A DNA stretch of 64,000 nucleotides from the NCBI GenBank assembly GCA_023105745.1, contig JALGQZ010000001.1:61233937-61297936 (forward strand), read 5' to 3'. The stretch comes from Austropuccinia psidii (lineage: Eukaryota; Basidiomycota; Pucciniomycetes; Pucciniales; Sphaerophragmiaceae). Shown piece after piece: positions 1 to 12,817 of this stretch. The first letter of the stretch is position 1, and each line of letters starts with the position of its first letter. The notes under the pieces were generated by a model that searched no databases, had not been told where the DNA came from, and was given only the letters and a program-made list of their open reading frames with translations. The position numbers and the translations under genes are program-made.

Positions 1-3000
1 ATGAGGAGTAAAGGTGCTTCTGTAAGGGCTTTCTTTATCTTCTCATAAGCTTTAATTCTTTCCTGTGTCATCTCAAATACAGTCTGTTGATCACAGATTC
101 TATAGAGTGACTTGGCTAGAATTGCAAAATCTTTCAAGTGCTGCCTATAGTAACTAGCAAATCCAAGAAAAGACATCATTTCTTTTTTATTCTGGGGCAT
201 TGGCTTAAGTAACACTGCTGCCACTTTATTCTTGTCAATACCCAAGCTCAAACCAGAAACAACATGTCCTAATGCTTTGAGTTCTTCAAAACCAAAATTG
301 CATTTCTTAAGTGAAATTTTCATATTCACTTCTGCAACTTTATGAAGTACTCTTGCAAGTCTTTCAAGGTGCAAAGACCATGAGTCAGAACATATAATAA
401 TATCATCAATATAAATGATAAGCCATCCTTCAGACAATTCTGTGGGGAAGATGGTATTCATCATTCTTTGATAATGAGATGGAGCATTTTTAATGCCAAA
501 TGGCATTCTAAGATACTCATAAATACCACAGTGAGTGACGATTCTAAGTAATTTCCTAGCTTTAGGCGTCAAAACATTTTGATGGAAGCCTTTTAATGCA
601 TCCATTGATGTTATATACTTGGTTTTAGACAATTGAGTCAAGGTTTCTTGGATTCTAGGGATTGGATACCTATCTGGAACTGTGTAGGTATTCAAAGCTC
701 TAAAATCTCCAACCATTCTTGACTTATCATTATGCCATGCAATAATAACAGGTGTTGTCACTTCAACTTCCTCATTATGGCCTACTTTCCTTAGCACACC
801 AAGTTGGATCAACTCTTGGATATGTTTTTCCAAGGCTTCTCTAGCTCTGGGACTGGCTGGATAAGCAGGTCTTCTAAGTACTGGAGGATATGGTCTATCA
901 ATATTAAGAGTAATATCAATTTCATGTGCTCTTATAGCACCTAATGGTTCATTATCAGATGCAAATGCATTATTGTATGTATATAATACATCAATAAGTT
1001 CATTCCTCATATTTGGTGACAATGATGGATTAATTTGTGCTTCAACAAGTTGTTTAGACACAAATTCATCTTTGTAAGTATCTTTGACAGAAGATACTAC
1101 AGATATCTGTTTTGGCATATTGGAGAAAGCAAATTTTTGCCTTTTGTTATCTCCAATTGTGAAATATCTGTCTTTATGGTTATTTATATCAATACCATAA
1201 ATATTCAAGTAATCATTTCCAAGAATGATGTGCTGAGATGTGCAATTATCCATTACTACAATCTCAGTTTTCATTCTTACACTTCCTGCTGGATGTGGGA
1301 ATACAATATTAGTGTCCAATATGCCCAAGGGGTACATATTGTTACTGGCACTACTGAATTGTACACCTTCTATTGGTAATAGATGGTTTTTCCATTCAGG
1401 AAGTATAATTTGGAGATAATCTTTGCCTACACAAGTACAAAATGCCCCTGTATCCAAATTAACTTTGGCTTCAATATCACTCATCAGAACTGATGTGATA
1501 CAGGATGCCCCAGCAGTATAACCCTTTCCTCTAGCAGGTTTTGTTTTACACATTCTGGCATCTTGTATATTGATCAGGTTGCGGCAATCCTCACTGTACT
1601 GTGGCAAGTGGGTATGGACTTCTGTGACCTCAAAGAAAGCTGAAATGTTTTCAATGGGATAGTCCTCTACTGGTGTATCTTCAGAGACTGCAGAATCTTG
1701 ATCAGACTCTTCTTTCTCTTCAGTAAATTGAATTTCCTCAATGACTTGAACTTTATTGATCTTTGTCTTCTTAGGGCAAGTGTTGGCTAAATGTGAAGTA
1801 CTTCCACATTTATGACACTTCAAGACAGGTCTTTCTGGTCTTCTTTCCTCTCTAGGAATCTTTGAGACTATTTTGGACTCTATTGGGTTTCTAATCCAAG
1901 TCTTACCAGTTCTTGTTCTGGTAATGATATCTTCCATAGCATTAATGTAGTCCTCTGTTGAACAGGGTTCCACACATCTGCTTTTGATAGCATCTTCCAG
2001 TTCTCCTCCACACTTTCTTAATATTTTCATATTAATCATAGTGTCAGACATATCTGGGTGTAAAGCAGATAATCTGTCTTTTTGTTTGAAGAACCAAGTA
2101 AGTGGTTTGTCTTTTTCTGAGTTAAAAATGGCACTTTCAAAAGCATTCTCCATTTTAAACCTCCAAGAATTATTGGCCCATTTGGTAATCACTTCAGATT
2201 TCCACCAAGACCAGTCATGTCTTCCATGATCTATTCTCATCTTGTAATACCATTTCTTTGCAGTCTTGGTAAACAAACAATGTAATTTCCCTACTATGAT
2301 TTCATCAGGTATATTAAAGTCTTCTTGCAACATATCAATAGTCCTGATGAATTCAATATGGTTGTATTCTCCTTCACCAGAGAATGTTGGCCATTCTTCT
2401 AATTTTGGAATATCCTTTGCAGAAATAACATTTTCTCCTAAGAATGGAGTCAAACTTTCCTTAACAGAAAGTTTTTCTTCAGTCAAAGGTATAGAATGTC
2501 TTGGCATATGTGGTTCATGATTCTTATGAATTTGCTCCACACTTGCAATTATTTCATTTTTAATTTCTGCCTCTCACTGTCACTTTTTGCTAAATGTATA
2601 GCAAATTCATTGGTGTTCTTAACTATTTGTAAGACATGGTCTTCAAGAGTTTTAAGTCTATCATTTACTTTAAAAATGGAAGGATCATCTGTGTCATTAT
2701 TTTGACATTGGTTCTCAATTCTATCACAAGCATTGCTAATTTACTCAAGGGTGACAGTTGTCAATTGATGCCAATCAGAATGTTGCTTGTCACTTTTCTT
2801 TAAATCATTGATGTCTAATGTAATTTGCTTTAACTTTGACTCAAGTTTGCCAATTTCTACACTAATACTTCTATGTACATCATTTATTTGCGTGGAAAAG
2901 TCCTGTTCATCCTTTCCTGCTCCTTGGCTGTGAATTCCATAAGAGTTCTGGCCATATTGAAGACACTGTCCACTGCTGAAGGCTCCAATCTGGGGATCCT

Positions 3001-3667
3001 GTACCCTTGTGGGTAAGGTCTATGCCAATTGGCTTTGCCTTTGCCCTTGCCTTGATGGTTGTTGGGACCTCTCTGTTTCTTTTGAGGTCCTTTGGGCTTG
3101 TCCTTGGATGCTTCTGGAGCTGGTTTGGAGCTGGTAGATGCCACTGGTGCCTCTGTCTCCAAAGTTGGAGTCATTTCCAACTCTTTCTTCTGGTCTATGG
3201 ATAAAAGACTCTGGTTCTTCAACCAATTCTTTATCTTTTTGACCTTGTCTTTGCAAGACAGGGGGCTCCAACCTCCTAAGAGTTCTATGGTCTTCTCCTG
3301 ACCCAGAAAGCTCTTGATGTGTAAGTAGGAGTTCATGGCCTCCTGCCAAAGGCTTGGGCAGATTTCCCACTCCTCTTCTTTGGCTGCTCTGAACCAGTTT
3401 TTGTATTGGCTCTGATATATTTCTATTGCTGCCACTTGAAAATGGTTCAGCCCTGGAAATATTATCATAAATCAGTTCATGCTCTGAATTCACGTCAAAA
3501 TCTGTTGGTACAGACCTTGGGGAATGGGGGGCAACTCTGGCATCCTCCAGATGTGTCTTTCTTGTGGAAGATTTGGCACTTCTGGATTTGGTCTTGCCTC
3601 TTCCTTGTCCACACCCATCTGGCTGGACTGAATAGTTGCTTCCATTTCTGGTATGCACCATTTTCAC
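1..3667 (-). pseudogene. pol: Ty3/gypsy gag-pol of element G1, partial
   Basis: Polyprotein read leftward from 3667 and cut by the window edge. In order I see a Gln/Ser-rich N-terminus, a capsid-like region, a zinc knuckle ([14 protein letters not shown], about 1770-1815), an aspartic protease motif DTGAF (about 1450-1465) and a reverse transcriptase with YIDDI (about 400-413). The edge falls between RT and RNase H. Three lesions lie in the N-terminal third: an amber codon at 3020-3022 and an ochre codon at 2741-2743, both in a Gln context (C to T changes), and a 1-nt loss in an A run near 2562 that shifts the frame. From about 2560 to the edge the frame looks open. Family call is strong; the copy cannot make a full polyprotein. 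Confidence 0.85.
2884..3468 (-). CDS. Nested 194-aa gag-like ORF overlapping G1 pol
   Basis: A 194-codon ORF wholly inside the N-terminal part of the longer gag-pol frame. It opens at an ATG two codons after a stop and ends FPRK-stop. The pol frame is -1 relative to it. The protein looks natural: an amphipathic helical first half rich in Trp, Leu and Lys, then a Pro/Lys/Gln-rich basic stretch, then a conserved-looking tail MARTLMEFTAKEQERMN. It may be a nucleic-acid-binding Gag-type protein. It is intact here while the overlapping frame carries an amber stop at 3020. It could also be a chance open frame; I keep it because both frames stay open over about 580 bp. Confidence 0.4.
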   Translation of the reverse strand: MIIFPGLNHFQVAAIEIYQSQYKNWFRAAKEEEWEICPSLWQEAMNSYLHIKSFLGQEKTIELLGGWSPLSCKDKVKKIKNWLKNQSLLSIDQKKELEMTPTLETEAPVASTSSKPAPEASKDKPKGPQKKQRGPNNHQGKGKGKANWHRPYPQGYRIPRLEPSAVDSVFNMARTLMEFTAKEQERMNRTFPRK

Positions 3668-4257
3668 GTCAATTTAAAGATAAAAGGTGAAAATATAAGA
3701 TAAAATACACACCTTTTGGTGGTAATTTAGCTTTTTCTGAGTTAAATAAGGTACCTCTTTTAGCAATCTGCACCTCAATACTGTCTTCAGATTCTGCTTC
3801 TGAAGATTCTGGATTAGTTCTATATCTTTTACCGAGTCTGTTGCCAGCTGCACAGTATTTAATTAAAGACACTAGAAAAAATTATAAAAGAGAAAAATTA
3901 TTTTTTATACTTTTTAAAATATTTTTAAAGATTTTTTATAAGTTTTATATTTTTTAATATTAAAAAAATTATTCTTTTTAAAGAAAAAAATTAAAATTTA
4001 AGATTTTGAATGAAAATTAATTCAGAGTAACTCAAAGAATAATTTTATAAGTTTTTGGATGTGAAAAAGCCACGTGTAAAAACAATATAAAATTAAACCA
4101 AATTCCTCAATGAAAAAGATTTTAAAACCATTTCAACAATAAAAATATTATAACTTCAAATTGAAAGAAAAAAAATTAATTAAATTAATATATTTTAGAG
4201 CTTAAAAATATATTAATTAAGGGTACAAGGTTCAAAAAACACAGCCAGGCCTACAAA
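3668..4257 (-). other. G1 leader between 5' LTR and gag-pol
   Basis: AT-rich untranslated leader of G1. A 67-codon ORF at 3669-3872, beginning MSLIKYCAAG, could be a first exon, since a GTGTGTATTT donor-like site follows its Pro-Pro-Lys codons. I did not find a convincing tRNA primer-binding site immediately after the LTR end at 4258. Confidence 0.4.
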
Positions 4258-6180
4258 TGTAAGATGTGACTATGAAACTGATGATAATATTACTATTAAT
4301 CAACAGTACTATGTCTGTTCTTATGAAATATAATAATAAAAAATTATTATAACCACAATTAAATAATTAAAAAATTATTCCTTTCACGTGTTATACACTA
4401 CTAGTGATTATAACAGTGAGCAGTAATTGTCTACAAGAATCAATTACAAGAAGAATTTAATAATAAAAACTTCTTTTATTAAAATAATAAAATTATTTTA
4501 ATATAGAATTATCTTTTACAAGAATAATTATAAAGATAATTCTTGAAGAAAACTATTACTAGAGAAAAACTTTAAGAATTAAAGATAAATGACTCACTAA
4601 TACTCCAAAGAACTTATTGATAGATAAAAGTAGAGAAATTTGATGTGGAATTGTGGATTTAAGGGATCAAAAGGATTTATAACAGTATTACAACAATATA
4701 TAGTTGGATTCTATGATTTCACGTCTTTCTGGTTGATTCTGAAAGATTTAAAACACTTAAGAATAGTTGAACTAATACTTACTTGTTGGTAATAATGACT
4801 TAATAAATTGATAAGATGACGATGTGGAAAAAACAGCAAGAGGAGGCCTCTTTTAAGTCAACAACAGCTCACAGAGGCATGTCATGGAGCAAAATGAAAA
4901 ACCAGTGAGTGAGAAAACAATAAACCTTTTTGGCTAATTGATTGCATCATCAGTTGTCACGTAAGATTATCATAATTACTTAATTGATGCTTTTACGTGA
5001 CTACCAACCCCAATATGGTTAAGAATAAAAGGAGTAACACTTGTAAATCTTCTTTTATTCTAAAATAATCATTGATTTCTCAAAGTTATCAATTTTATTG
5101 CCAATTTCATCACAGGTTGTAATTACTGTGAATTTTTGAAGATTCAGTGTTTCACGTAGAATAACCAAAAATGGACTGTAAGTAAAACTTTTAATTTTAC
5201 TAGTAAAGCTGTAATTCTTTTTGGTTGTACCATAGATAATACAGTTCTCCTTTAGTCCTGAAAGTTTCAGAAGGATTCATTAAGAATTGTATTTTTAATG
5301 AATTTTTGAAGTTTTTACCACATTTCTACGTAGAATTGCAAATAGCAGTGTTTTGCTGGTTGCTATGAGGTAAATCAATGAATATGGGTCCCAAAAGGGT
5401 TTTAATTACTCTTTTGGGGTCTATCCATGGAAAGTCATTAGTAGTTGACATGGTTACAGGAGTGTAAGTAGCTCATTACCTCCTTGGCACGTCAAAATAG
5501 CAGGTTATTTGCTATTTTCTGGTGTTTTACAGTAGTTGTAACTTGGTAACCAAGTTCCCAAAGAGTTTTGCTTTACCAATTGGGCCAAGATGAGCCATGG
5601 ATCCAAGCTCTGGAGCTATCCACGCCTCTGAGGCCTCAGAAGTTGGGTACCCTGGCTCTCTTTGATGTCTTTTGTCCCCCTTGCCTATTTTTTACGTCAA
5701 AATAGTAATTTAAGCTTAAAGTGAGATATCCACTATGGGTGTACCCAGAGTCCATATAAGAATACCATGATATTAAGTGCTCAAAACATCCATAACACTA
5801 TTCTTATTGTATATGTAACATGGGATTTCTCACTTTCCCATTATTTTGGCTAAAAATCAAGAAAAACAAAAATTTTCACGGATCTTTTATGTGGTATTAA
5901 TGATGTGGTATTGAAGTATTTTCCATTTTACCACCTCAAATACTTAAATTGAGCTTATTCACTCTATGGAGCTACCCTAGGTGAATTTTTGTGTAGAATC
6001 CAAATCTGGTCTTAAATCCATGGATTTACTCACTCAATAAAAAGTTATTCATCTTTTCTGAAATTGAAAATGATGAATTTTGAATATATGCATGACTTAT
6101 GAGTTTTGCATAATTCAAAGATTTCTTTTTGAGATAATTGTGGCCTATTTGGGTATGTAAAATATACCTCAAGGCTCACA
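4258..6180 (-). repeat. 5' LTR of G1 (1923 bp)
   Basis: On the minus strand it begins TGTGAGCCTTGAGG at 6180 and ends CATCTTACA at 4258, a TG...CA LTR. It aligns along its length with 47287-49208 on the plus strand, which defines both ends. The LTR edge at 6180 abuts the zinc-cluster gene of GT copy 1, so G1 interrupted that copy. The other LTR lies outside the window. Confidence 0.85.
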
Positions 6181-7410
6181 AGTTCTCGCCCAAGACGCCC
6201 TCGCGAGGACTCCTTTGTGGTAGACAATGATGAAACAATATCTGAGCGCGAATGGACACCGGGACCTCAAGCAGGCAAATGGGAACAATTCTGGACGATT
6301 AGCCCTGTCCCCTCAAGCATTGATATGTCCACCCCCCCTCCTAGGCCACCACCAATGGTCACTTCACTCCTTGACCTGAGCGAAGTGATTATCCGGCCAA
6401 TGAAGGATGGCAATGGAAAGCGGACATTTGAGCCTGGGCTGATTGTCACCATGTCTTTTCACTGATGGAATTCAAATGCCAAAGTAAGCTATCTTTCTCC
6501 TCCTTATCTCATTTCTCTTCACGCAATAATACTGACTTTTTTCCATTACTCATAGAACAAAACCCCCCGAATCCCCCCCAACAAGACTCTCCCGTTCCTA
6601 GTTTGCCTCGCGAGCAAACCCCGTGGCAACCCACTCCAGGCCTGAGTGGCACCCGATGGTCTGAGGAATTATTCCGCAGTAAGCAGCCAAAGTTTCATTT
6701 CATTTTCACTTTCACTTTTGAGTCAAGTGAACTAACTCTTACTGCTTTTTTAAAACCCTCCCAAACCAAAGAGCCACCTATTCCTGGCCCGAGTCCATCC
6801 TCCTAACCACCTGAGGACGATACGACCCTTGAGCCAGAACCTGAGGTGGCTCCTATGCAATCCATGGAGGAACCTTTTGGTAAGTCCCAGATTTACTTTT
6901 TAACTCTACTCAACCTTTCCTCACCCCTCCTTCAACCATCTCCAGCTAGTCCCGCCACTTCCCGCTCAATCATTATCATCAACAATACGCCTGTTGGATC
7001 CCCCCCTCCCCCTTCTTCTTACCCGACTCGCCCACCTTCCCCTTCTGTTCCCCCCCTCCACTGCAACCACAGTTGCCTCCCCAGATATCCATTCCAGTGC
7101 CCCCAAGAACCTCAACGCCTCCTCCCCCCCGTTGCAAAGCCCCTCTCATTCCCACAATGACGCTTGCCAAGAATTCACTGACTTACAACCAGCTTTAATG
7201 ATTCCTCGAGCCATCGTCCATGAATCCATCAACCAAATCTTGTTGGAGCATTGCTGCTTGCTCCACATGATTCCTTTTGTGGATGCAACTCATCAAAATG
7301 AGATGCACCAGGAATTCCAGGAGGAACTAAACTCCCTCTTTGCCCAGGCACTGGAGGCTTATCCAAAGGAGGACATCACCGGGATAATCTCAAAATACTT
7401 AGAAAAATAA
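6181..7410 (+). pseudogene. Zn2Cys6-like protein gene, 5'-truncated (copy 1)
   Basis: Matches exons 1 (part) to 4 of the gene at 22068-23443. The N-terminal cysteine cluster is gone, removed by the G1 insertion at 6180. One base is missing near 6350 relative to copy 2, so exon 1 shifts frame and ends early. The intron at 6484-6555 and the other splice sites are recognisable. The last exon still reads to the family C-terminus EDITGIISKYLEK at 7407. Confidence 0.8.
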
Positions 7411-7804
7411 AATTAAAAAAAATCTCATTATTTCCTCTTTTTATTATTTGTAATACTTTCTTTTAAATAAATTATTTTTATCCAATGTTTGTTATTTTCC
7501 ATTTCTATTACATTCTTTGTTCATGCAAAATTTATTTATTTACTCCTTAGAGGAAATACCTGATTGCGTGAGAATTATTTTTGTAAGTGCCCCACCAGAA
7601 GTTTGAGTGAGTATTTGTTTGTGTGAACCTCTTTTGCCAAAAATGTGCCAATAGTCACCGTTACTGTCTCCTACATTTTCTTCTTCCATGGTTTAGAGCC
7701 ATAGCAATTCTTAACTGTAAAAAAGCGGGAGGTTCCCGCATGTGAGAAATCCACTCCAGATTTGTGAAATATTGCCTTTCCTATGGTCACACGCTATTAA
7801 TCTT
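7411..7804. other. Spacer, 3' side of zinc-cluster gene (copy 1)
   Basis: AT-rich spacer with no gene; it is the reverse counterpart of 21660-22067 in copy 2. A GC-rich 12-bp hairpin AAGCGGGAGGTTCCCGC lies near 7725 and has its counterpart near 21740. Confidence 0.5.
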
Positions 7805-8445
7805 ACTCATGTATTGAATTGTTTAAATTGTTGGGAACCTTCACAAGCGTAAGGATTGGCATGTGAGTTGTTGGGAACCTGCACAGGCGTAAGGATTGGT
7901 GTGTGAATTTTTGAGCGCCTGCACAGGCGTAAGGATTGGCGTGTGAATTGTTGGGAGCCTGCACAGGCGTAAGAAATTGTCAGCATTGTTGGCAACCTTC
8001 ACAAGCGTAAGGATTGGCGTGTGAATAGTCAGGAGCCTGCACAGGCGTAAGGATTGGCGTGTGAATTGTTGGGAGCCTGCACGGGCGTAAGAATTGGCGT
8101 GTGAATTCTTGGGATCATGCGCAGGCGTAAGAAATTTTCAGCATTGTGGGGAACGTTCACAAGTGTAAGGATTGGCATGTGAATCGTTGGAAGCCTGTAC
8201 AGGTGTAAGGAATTTTTACCATTTTGGGGAACCTTCACAAGCATAAGGATTGGCGTGTGAATTTTCAAGAGCCTGCACAGGCGTAAGGATTGGTGTGTGA
8301 GCTGTTGGGAACCTGCACAGGTGTAAGGATTGGCGTGTGAAGCGTCGGCGGCCCACATAGGCGTCAGGAACTTTTAGCATTGTTGGAACCTGCACAGGCA
8401 TAAGGATTCGCATGTGAAGCATTGGCATCCTGGACAAGAGCAACA
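7805..8445 (-). repeat. 40-bp tandem repeat array (copy 1)
   Basis: About 14 degenerate units that read on the minus strand TTACGCCTGTGCAGGCTCCC, then AACAATTCACACGCCAATCC. It lies between the 3' ends of the convergent dioxygenase and zinc-cluster genes, as in copies 2 and 3. Open frames over it are by-products of the 40-bp period. Confidence 0.9.
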
Positions 8446-8458
8446 AACCAGGACATAT

Positions 8459-8480
8459 GTACAATGGCATGCCACCGTAC
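8459..8480. promoter_or_regulatory. Intergenic palindrome P3 (copy 1)
   Basis: 22-bp imperfect palindrome GTACAATGG-CATG-CCACCGTAC, the counterpart of 21034-21055, 126 bp beyond the stop of the dioxygenase gene. Confidence 0.6.
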
Positions 8481-8605
8481 AAAATCCACTTCACCCCTTT
8501 TTCATGTGAGACACCCATCTCCCACACTTGAATCCATCCAATCCTGGTTTCTATTGTCCTCTGCCTTACCCCACCATTATTTACCCAACACACATGCAAA
8601 TCTCC

Positions 8606-10002
8606 TCATTCTTTGAATTGGCATGAGATTGTATTACCATCCATGATTTGATATCCCGCTCTCTTGCCAATCTCATAATAGCCATGGCTTTTTTGGCACA
8701 TTGTTTTTGCTAACCTGCTTGAGCATTGTGTGGACATACCCACTAGTGTCGTGCTTTTGTTGTCCTGTGCTTGATCAGTATAATGAACAAATGTACTACT
8801 GGCCCACACTACCTGAATGAGCCCATGACATGCACATAGATTAATCCAAAAATGCTCATTTGGGAAAATCAATTTTCCCCCTGTACACCGCTTTGACGCA
8901 TCTCTTTGAATTTGGCCGGTCTGCTTATCAACTTGAAACCACCATCCCAAAGCATACTGCGATGCATCCTTATCAAGATGAGGTGAGTTTTTGAATCCAT
9001 TCATGGTGAAAGTGAATGCGGAAGCAAACTCGCATGCACCCTGATTTGCAGGAATATCGCCTTCATAGTTGACTTGATCAAAAGACAGAACCCCCAATGA
9101 GCTGTAGCGATTTTGAATCTTCTGAAATAAATTATCCCCAACATATTGTAAGGATTGACCTAGAATGCAACCCACTGAGCTAAGATTGGCAGCTCTGTTC
9201 CGCCATTCATCTTTTGTGTTTTCAATTTTCCCGACACTTCCATATAGACCAAATTGTTCATTCTTCGTGCTGAATTTGTGCCACCCAATCGCGAACATAA
9301 ATCCCTCCAGTAATGCTCCATTTGTTGCAATCGGGTCGGTGAAACTTTTTTCGCGAAATAAGAATTGTGATAATTCATCCCATTGATTGACCTCAACTTC
9401 ACTCATTTTTGTGAATGGTTGGAATTCGACAAGGGCAATGAGTAATTTGGTTGAAGAGAAAATTGCCACATGGCCAAAGTGAATGCGTTTGATCTGATTG
9501 ACATCCACAACCCTCAGAATTTCACTTGGGGTCATATTTGCTGATACTGGCATTGATATTTGTGCTTTTGGTAGAGAGTAGGAAAAAAACCTATTCTTTC
9601 AGGTCGGTTAGCCCACATTTGTCTTTTGGGATCTCCCACTATACCCGAGTGGTTGAGGGATCACTATGTGTTGAAGCAGACAAGATATCAGATACTGCTT
9701 CCTGCCATTTGAAGCTAAGGAGTTTTGAGTCCAGAATGGTGCTCAATGCCCAAGGAGCTTTCTTTGGCACACATCCTTTGACTTCCCTGTTGGAGCCCAC
9801 ATGACATTGGCACAATCTGAACCGACTAAAGCCAATTTTCTTCCATTGGGCCCAATGAGGGTGCCACATAAATGTGGAAGCATATATATATATCTATATA
9901 TATACACTGAGATTAACCAAGCAACTCACACTTTCCTTCCTCAGCCCAACGCTTTCTTGCGAGTTCCCTTTTACGCTCTCTTCCTTTTTTCGTGAATGGC
10001 AT
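8606..10002 (-). CDS. TET/JBP-like 2OG-Fe(II) dioxygenase (copy 1)
   Basis: Two exons, 10002-9930 and 9564-8606, joined by a 365-bp intron, encode 343 aa beginning MPFTKKGRERKRELARKR. The same exon lengths (73 and 959 nt) occur in copy 2. The fold signature is present: an HLD iron pair in SPHLDKDAS, a distal His in TFVHYT, and an Arg in SSRLAK suited to bind 2-oxoglutarate. Relatives in rust fungi are annotated Tet-like 2OG-Fe(II) oxygenases, and TET/JBP enzymes oxidise methylpyrimidines in nucleic acid. The frame is open although gene A next to it is broken. Activity on 5-methylcytosine is an inference. Confidence 0.75.
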
Positions 10003-10580
10003 GATTTCAGCAGAAAATGAAATGAAACCAAATGATTACTGATTTATTAATATCACCTAAATTGAATTGCGGTCAATGAATCTTTTTTAATTGCAGCTAA
10101 AAAGAAAGATCACCCCTGACCTTCGCAAATTGATGATCTCAAATACCTGCACCTGAAAATTGCAGTGGATAGTGCATTATTCAATTTGACATATTGATGT
10201 TCCCATGCAATCACTTTCCAATCCAACCATTTGGAATATTGCAAGCACACGCAAATTCAAGATGCATCCTGCTGCAGATCCCTAGTTATCCTAGTCCTTT
10301 TGAAAGACACAGGAACATTCGGCCTATTATGGGCTGGCGGGAAGTGATAAACACGACCTCCTGCAATGCCCCCGCGTGTTCTACTTGCGCGCACAACTGC
10401 CTGACCCAGCTTGCGTCTTGTCTGAGTCTTTTCAATGATGTACGGAGGCATGCCGCCGTACAATTACTATTGGTATTCAGACTGTGGCATCCGGGCAGTA
10501 GTAGGATAGTAAGTCATGATTATTAAATTCATAAATAGCTTTGCAAAATTCAATTAAAATCTATCTAGTACAAAGCTAAT
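10003..10580. other. Gap between dioxygenase and gene A (copy 1)
   Basis: No gene. It holds palindrome P2 and the presumed promoter of the dioxygenase gene, and aligns inversely with 18986-19562. Confidence 0.5.
10440..10461. promoter_or_regulatory. Intergenic palindrome P2 (copy 1)
   Basis: 22 bp, GTACGGAGG-CATG-CCGCCGTAC, containing CGG-N10-CCG, about 440 bp upstream of the dioxygenase start. Conserved in position with 19105-19126 and 50014-50035. Confidence 0.65.
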
Positions 10581-12817
10581 CTAAAATGGGTCAATCCTGG
10601 TTGTGAGTTTAGCTGACCTGGGTACAGTCAAGGTGACCTCATCACTTGAACCAAGACTGCGCTTTGCCACCCAGGCATCACTAAAGTCTAATACTAAGCA
10701 TTGTGCAAATTCAAATCTAAGAGGTACATTGGGGTTAAAAGACTCTGATGAGAACAAACTTTTATTCAGTAAATTACATATATACTTATTAGTACATAGC
10801 CACACTGGCTCCACTAGATTTTTACCCTCTGAACGTTTTTTGTAAATGTCAATTGGTGATAAAGCCCCTTTAACTGAGCTTGTTCTCCAGTCATCTGAGC
10901 ATACCATCAAACCACGAATCCCCGCCGCACAGAATGCCGCTAATATACCATAGCAAATTCTATTTATTCCGAGATTCTTGTGACATGTCAAAAGATCTTT
11001 GATGGTCTCATTTTTTTTTGAGTTTGTGAGTTTGCCTTTGATGCCATTAACTTCGACCTCTGTATGTGCACGTACCATTTTGTACGCAATCATCAAATGG
11101 ATAACTGTATCCATTAGATCCTCCAGGTTCTTGTATGGCTTTGTGGATATCTCAGTGTCAGCCCCACCACCTTCAATGCTGAGCTGGGTTGCACATTTCT
11201 TCAATTTACTCAAGCAGGAGGAAAGGTATTCAACTGCTTCCCGTTCGAGTCCAAGAGGATTGGTTGAATTTGATGTTGGTGCAACATATGGTTTGGGTGC
11301 AATCACATTGTATGAGACTAAAACTAATGGATTCAAACATAACATTTGCCCAAAAATGTTAAACTGGATTGGCGGGGTAAAGAAGGCTCTGAACCATTTT
11401 GAAGAAGGAGTGTTCAGATTTTGGGAGATTATCTGGAGGTTTAGCCGATTCCTTCATCAATTTGAGATTCCAAATGTTGTGATAAAAAAACACTTCTGTT
11501 TCCGCTGGCTTCAAAAAATCTAACCCTGTATATTTCAATTTATATCATCAGTCAACAGCCAATAATCATGTATCATGCACAAAGATAAAACTCACCTGCC
11601 ATCTCAAGGTCCTCCAGCCAGGCCAACATTTTAAGCTCTTGGTTACTGATCACCTTAATACCAATGGGCAGGAATGTATGAGAATCTTTTGTTGGTAAAT
11701 TGTCCCATCAATTTTTGTAAATACTATTGATATTATCAAGCCCCCTTTTCCATGATTGTTGAGTAACATTGGAATGATAATTCAAAATGCCTGCAAACTC
11801 TTCCATGTGGGATAAAAATATTCCTTGCAAATTAGCAGACAATGCCAATTTGGGCTCAGGGTCAGAAATTATATCAGTCATATCTTGTCCCATTGTATCA
11901 TGTTGAATTGTTTCCCTTTCTTGAAAGGCTTGAATATTCCAAGGAGAAGCGGGAGGGGTTTTATCATGGATTGTTTCATTGGGTATCGGGGTGCTTTCAG
12001 TATGTGGAGCTTCATCATGGATTGTTTCATTGAGTATGGGGGGGGCTTCAGTATGCAGAGGTTCATTATCAATATGGTCCCCTTCAACATTGATCATTTC
12101 ATGACCTTGATCCCAAGAATCCTTTGCCGCTTCAAAGGTACGGCTTTTTTGTTTGTTGTTTTGGTCACACGTATATTTGGTCTTTTTCCTAATCCTTTGC
12201 CTGGAAATCCCATTGCAACTCGAGATCCTTGAGGTAGAGATTCCCCCACCTCCACACCTGCCCATATATTGTAAGCAGCTATTTATATCAATTTTGTTTT
12301 GAATTAGTAATTGACTTACGGTTAAAATACATTTTGAGCAGGCTCATGGCTTCAGCAATCTTTTGACGCACATAATCAGGAATTTCACTATCATTTTGAA
12401 TTTTTTCGAGCCTTGGGATTGTTTAAGCAATGTTGGAGACAAATTGTTCCTTGGATATAATATCCACCTCCCCACTGAAAATTACATCATCTTGCCCATC
12501 ATCTTCTGTTGGTGCACAAAGTTCAACAGTCTTTTCCTTCTCATAACTTTTAAAAATCGGTTTCTGAGAGCTTGGAGGCTGACCGGAAATGAAGGCCATG
12601 ACACAATATCAGGTTTTGAGAGATTAGAAATATTCAAGATGGATGCATACTCACATTCTGGAAGAACTGGTGGATCTTGATTATCTTGATGTGACTGGCT
12701 CTCTACTTCAATGCCTAATTCACGAGTACTGGCCATATCAGAGATTTCACTTCCACTCTCTGGGGCTGAAGTTGGTTGTTCATTGAATTTGGTTGAATTT
12801 TCCGGGGTTTGAGCCAT
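10581..12817 (-). pseudogene. Gene A (orphan protein), broken copy 1
   Basis: Same four-exon layout as 16744-18985: an N-terminal exon from 12817 (MAQTPENSTKF), a middle exon over 12265-11708 and a last exon ending at 10581. The last exon has an AAA to TAA nonsense change near 11372 and an extra T near 11325 in a run of T, so only the final 254 codons read through. Residue-level similarity to copy 2 is high. Function unknown. Confidence 0.8.

Noticed and set aside
3868..4257. tRNA primer-binding site for G1
   Set aside because: The bases after the LTR end do not start with a clear TGG complement to a tRNA 3' end; I could not assign one.
7807..8599. Minus-strand frames of 60-127 codons with repeated AGSQQ and TRQSLRL
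   Set aside because: Products of the 40-bp array; not kept in copies 2 and 3 as a frame.
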